DNA of 64,000 nucleotides from an uncultured Clostridia bacterium (lineage in GTDB: Bacteria; Bacillota; Clostridia; Christensenellales; UBA1242): positions 124,001-188,000 of the forward strand of contig CAKVFI010000003.1 of the NCBI GenBank assembly GCA_934746715.1, in the 5' to 3' direction. This document shows positions 62,512 through 64,000 of the stretch, in pieces; the stretch's first letter is position 1; every line of letters begins with the position of its first letter. The translations under genes were made by a program, and so were the position numbers. The notes under the pieces were generated by a model. It ran no database searches. It saw nothing but the letters and a program-made list of their open reading frames with translations, and was not told the DNA's origin.

Positions 62512-63209
62512 GTAAAGTGATATTCAGCCATTGCAACACTGATTGCCAAGTTGAAGGAATCAACATCTTTTGATTGCTTAATCTTGATTTTTGTGCCCAT
62601 GTTGGCAACTTTGTCTGGCAAACCTGTTGCTTCGTTGCCAAAAACAAGGGTAAATGGCTTTTCGTTGTCAACTTGTGTTTGTTGCAAATATTGTTTTCCG
62701 TCAAGGCAAAAAGTAAAAATTTGGTTGTTTTTAAACTTTGCAACATAACTTTCAAAATCGTCAAACAATTCAATATTCAACTTAAAAATTGCCCCCATTG
62801 ACGCACGCACCACTTTTGGATTGAATATATCTGCACAAGGGGTAACAAGTGCTATATTTTTAATGCCTAGTCCAAGTGATGTTCTAAAAATAGTGCCCAA
62901 ATTGCCCATGTCGCTTGGGTTTACCAAAGCAAGATGATTGCCAGCATTAAGTGTTTGAATATATTTGTTGAACTCACACACAATATGCACATTTTCCTTG
63001 CCGGACAAACTTTCCACAAACTTTGTGCGTTCAAGCAATTCAATATTATTCTTTTTGCAAAAATCAAAAAGAGCAACAACATCTTCTGTCATTTTAATGT
63101 TTTTTGTGTAATATACGCCAACAACATGGTTTGGCATGGTGTTAACAATCTCGTATGTTGCAAACATACCGATTGCAAAACTTGTTTTGTCATTTTTATC
63201 ATATTTCAT
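62499..63209 (-). CDS. TrmH/SpoU family RNA methyltransferase, second copy
   Basis: 236 residues from the ATG at 63209; an ATG-like start at 63227 lies in the -10 region. SPOUT motifs: LVNPSDMGNLGTIFRTSLGLG, VFGNEATGLP and DVDSFNLAISVAMAEYHF. Its last motif (SFNLAISV) is diverged compared with SLNAGVAGS of the copy at 39490. The N-terminal RNA-binding part is unlike that of the other copy. Target unknown. A TTGAAA (63239-63244), 17-base spacer and TATTAT (63216-63221) promoter leave only six bases before the ATG, so this gene also appears leaderless. Confidence 0.83.
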   Translation of the reverse strand: MKYDKNDKTSFAIGMFATYEIVNTMPNHVVGVYYTKNIKMTEDVVALFDFCKKNNIELLERTKFVESLSGKENVHIVCEFNKYIQTLNAGNHLALVNPSDMGNLGTIFRTSLGLGIKNIALVTPCADIFNPKVVRASMGAIFKLNIELFDDFESYVAKFKNNQIFTFCLDGKQYLQQTQVDNEKPFTLVFGNEATGLPDKVANMGTKIKIKQSKDVDSFNLAISVAMAEYHFTKNA

Positions 63210-63272
63210 AAAATGATAATACACCAAATCAAAATATTTTTCAACTGTAAGCTGTTAAAAAAGCAAAAAAAA

Positions 63273-63348
63273 TGGAGCTGATGGCCGGACTTGAACCGGC
63301 GACCTATTGATTACGAATCAATTGCACTACCGACTGTGCTACATCAGC
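63273..63348 (-). tRNA. tRNA-Thr (anticodon CGT)
   Basis: Read on the minus strand: acceptor GCTGATG...CATCAGC plus discriminator T and an encoded CCA, a D-arm with GTCGGTAGTGCAA, anticodon stem ATTGA/TCAAT closing the loop TTCGTAA with anticodon CGT, and T-loop GGTTCAAGTCC. This is a full 76-base tRNA reading ACG. It is the only complete tRNA in the window. Confidence 0.95.
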
Positions 63349-63492
63349 ATAAATATTAAGATGTTAATGGGGCGTCGGTAGTGCAAGCACTTCCATCGCT
63401 TACGCTCACTCGTTGCCATGCGGCACCGCTACAACATGCCAATTGTGGCATATTGCTTAACGCTACTCGCCAACTGTGCTACATCAGCATAA
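63331..63492 (-). repeat. Duplicated tRNA-Thr 5' fragment and inverted D-arm copy
   Basis: The first 18 bases of the tRNA plus four upstream bases (63331-63352) recur at 63471-63492 with one change, 140 bases upstream in tRNA sense. Between them, 63374-63386 is a perfect 13-base inverted copy of the D-arm stretch at 63322-63334. The middle (63384-63430) is an imperfect palindrome. The second copy lacks the rest of a tRNA, so it is not a gene. Confidence 0.75.
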
Positions 63493-63590
63493 TCTACTTT
63501 GATATATTAACAAATTAGCGCCAATTTTACAATAATTTTAATTAACTTTTGCAAATTTTTTGTTTAAAACAGCAATTTGTGCCCATTTAG

Positions 63591-63625
63591 TTGCGATAAT
63601 TTTGCAGTTTTGCTAAAATAAAAAT
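63591..63625 (+). promoter_or_regulatory. Promoter of the cardiolipin synthase gene, apparently leaderless
   Basis: TTGCGA (63591-63596), a 17-base spacer and TAAAAT (63614-63619), then six bases and the ATG. No ribosome site. Confidence 0.55.
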
Positions 63626-64000
63626 ATGCTAATTAAAATTATATTAATTTTATTGCTGATGTTTGTGTTGATCACAATGTCTGCAGCAATGATTATTTTT
63701 GAGCGTGATAAACCACGCTCAATTGTTTTGTGGTTGGCATTGTTTGTTTGCACATCTCTTGTTGGTGGGGCAATATATTTAACATCAAAAGTTATTTATT
63801 ACAAAAAGCGCAATTCTCTCAATGTTAAAGATAAAGAAGACCAAATTTATGAGTCACTTGTTAGCAAACAACTTTTGCCACAAAACAACAAATTTAATGA
63901 TGATTACTTTATGTTTAACCAATTGGGTTACAATGCAAATGTTTATCAAAACAATTGTTGTGAATTTTTTCATACCTATGCCAAATTTAAAGAAAACTTG
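63626..64000 (+). CDS. Cardiolipin synthase, N-terminal part (runs off the window)
   Basis: The first 125 codons of an open frame that continues past the end. Two membrane helices (about 2-24 and 33-52) with FERDKPRSIVLWLALF between them have the form of the PLDc_N domain of cardiolipin synthases. They are followed by a linker and the beginning of a phospholipase-D-like domain (NVYQNNCCEFFHTYAKFK). The HKD motifs lie outside. It condenses two phosphatidylglycerols to cardiolipin by family. Confidence 0.75.
   Translation, partial: MLIKIILILLLMFVLITMSAAMIIFERDKPRSIVLWLALFVCTSLVGGAIYLTSKVIYYKKRNSLNVKDKEDQIYESLVSKQLLPQNNKFNDDYFMFNQLGYNANVYQNNCCEFFHTYAKFKENL

Noticed and set aside
63471..63492. 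Second tRNA gene upstream of tRNA-Thr
   Set aside because: Only the first 18 bases match; no anticodon or T-arm follows in tRNA spacing.

Overview
The window is low-GC DNA from the chromosome of a Gram-positive bacterium of the Clostridia type. Three things point there: the gene order (rsmH-ftsI-murE-mraY-murD-ftsW; ytxC-thrS; infC-rpmI-rplT; ruvCAB-queA-tgt-yajC-secDF; scpAB-DUF2953-gerW-dacF-rluB), a T-box leader before thrS with an infC-type leader before infC, and AGGAG-type ribosome sites. Sporulation relatives (YtxC-like, GerW/YtfJ, DacF) suggest a spore former or a descendant of one. TGA is used as an ordinary stop (ftsI, ftsW), so the code is not that of Mollicutes. I cannot name a genus; an uncultured gut clostridium is likely. 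I see no transposase, prophage, CRISPR array or rRNA.

Layout. 1-5.6 kb: a membrane protein, a lytic transglycosylase, SOS-type dinB, engB, an unknown secreted or coat-like protein with a duplicated 3' end, a CrtO-like membrane protein and a phosphoesterase. 5.6-23.7 kb: a division and cell wall (dcw) cluster, rsmH, ftsL-like, ftsI, murE, mraY, murD, ftsW, murA, divIB, ftsA and ftsZ. It is interrupted by two paralogous coiled-coil genes on the other strand, a degV gene, and an M20 peptidase preceded by a small leader ORF. mraZ, murF, murG, murB and murC are not here. 23.7-31.3 kb: a GT-C type membrane glycosyltransferase, an ABC importer of the SsuABC/ThiXYZ type, small membrane proteins, an RsmC-like methyltransferase, and a repeat-rich intergenic zone. 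31.4-39.3 kb: ytxC-like, T-box, TGS-less thrS, YhhN-like protein, infC-rpmI-rplT, and a nucleotidyltransferase. 39.5-53.2 kb: trmH-like, yebC, ruvC, ruvA, ruvB, queA, tgt, yajC, a TIGR04086-like protein, secD, secF and recJ. 53.2-61.2 kb: an inactivated site-2-protease homologue, scpA, scpB, DUF2953, gerW, dacF, rluB, a flavoprotein, plsC and an S1-domain protein. 61.3-64 kb: an Ig-like surface protein, a second SpoU-type methyltransferase, tRNA-Thr(CGT), and the start of a cardiolipin synthase gene.

The genes are mostly core: wall precursor synthesis and septation, translation, Holliday junction repair, queuosine tRNA modification, Sec export and chromosome condensation. Most are packed in operons with 4-nt overlaps and are closed by clear hairpin-T terminators.

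The observations I consider most worth checking are these. (1) An M50 site-2-protease homologue has lost both His of HExxH and the distal Asp. (2) A 12-codon leader ORF with three consecutive His codons is followed by competing hairpins and a terminator, upstream of an M20 peptidase. (3) Six or seven genes have a good promoter placed so that transcription should start at or next to the ATG (leaderless mRNAs). (4) A tandemly duplicated hairpin upstream of thrS could sequester the ribosome site. (5) Palindromic repeats share constant ends around arms that differ in sequence but still pair. (6) FtsA appears to lack its C-terminal membrane helix, and SecD/SecF have lost conserved motif residues.
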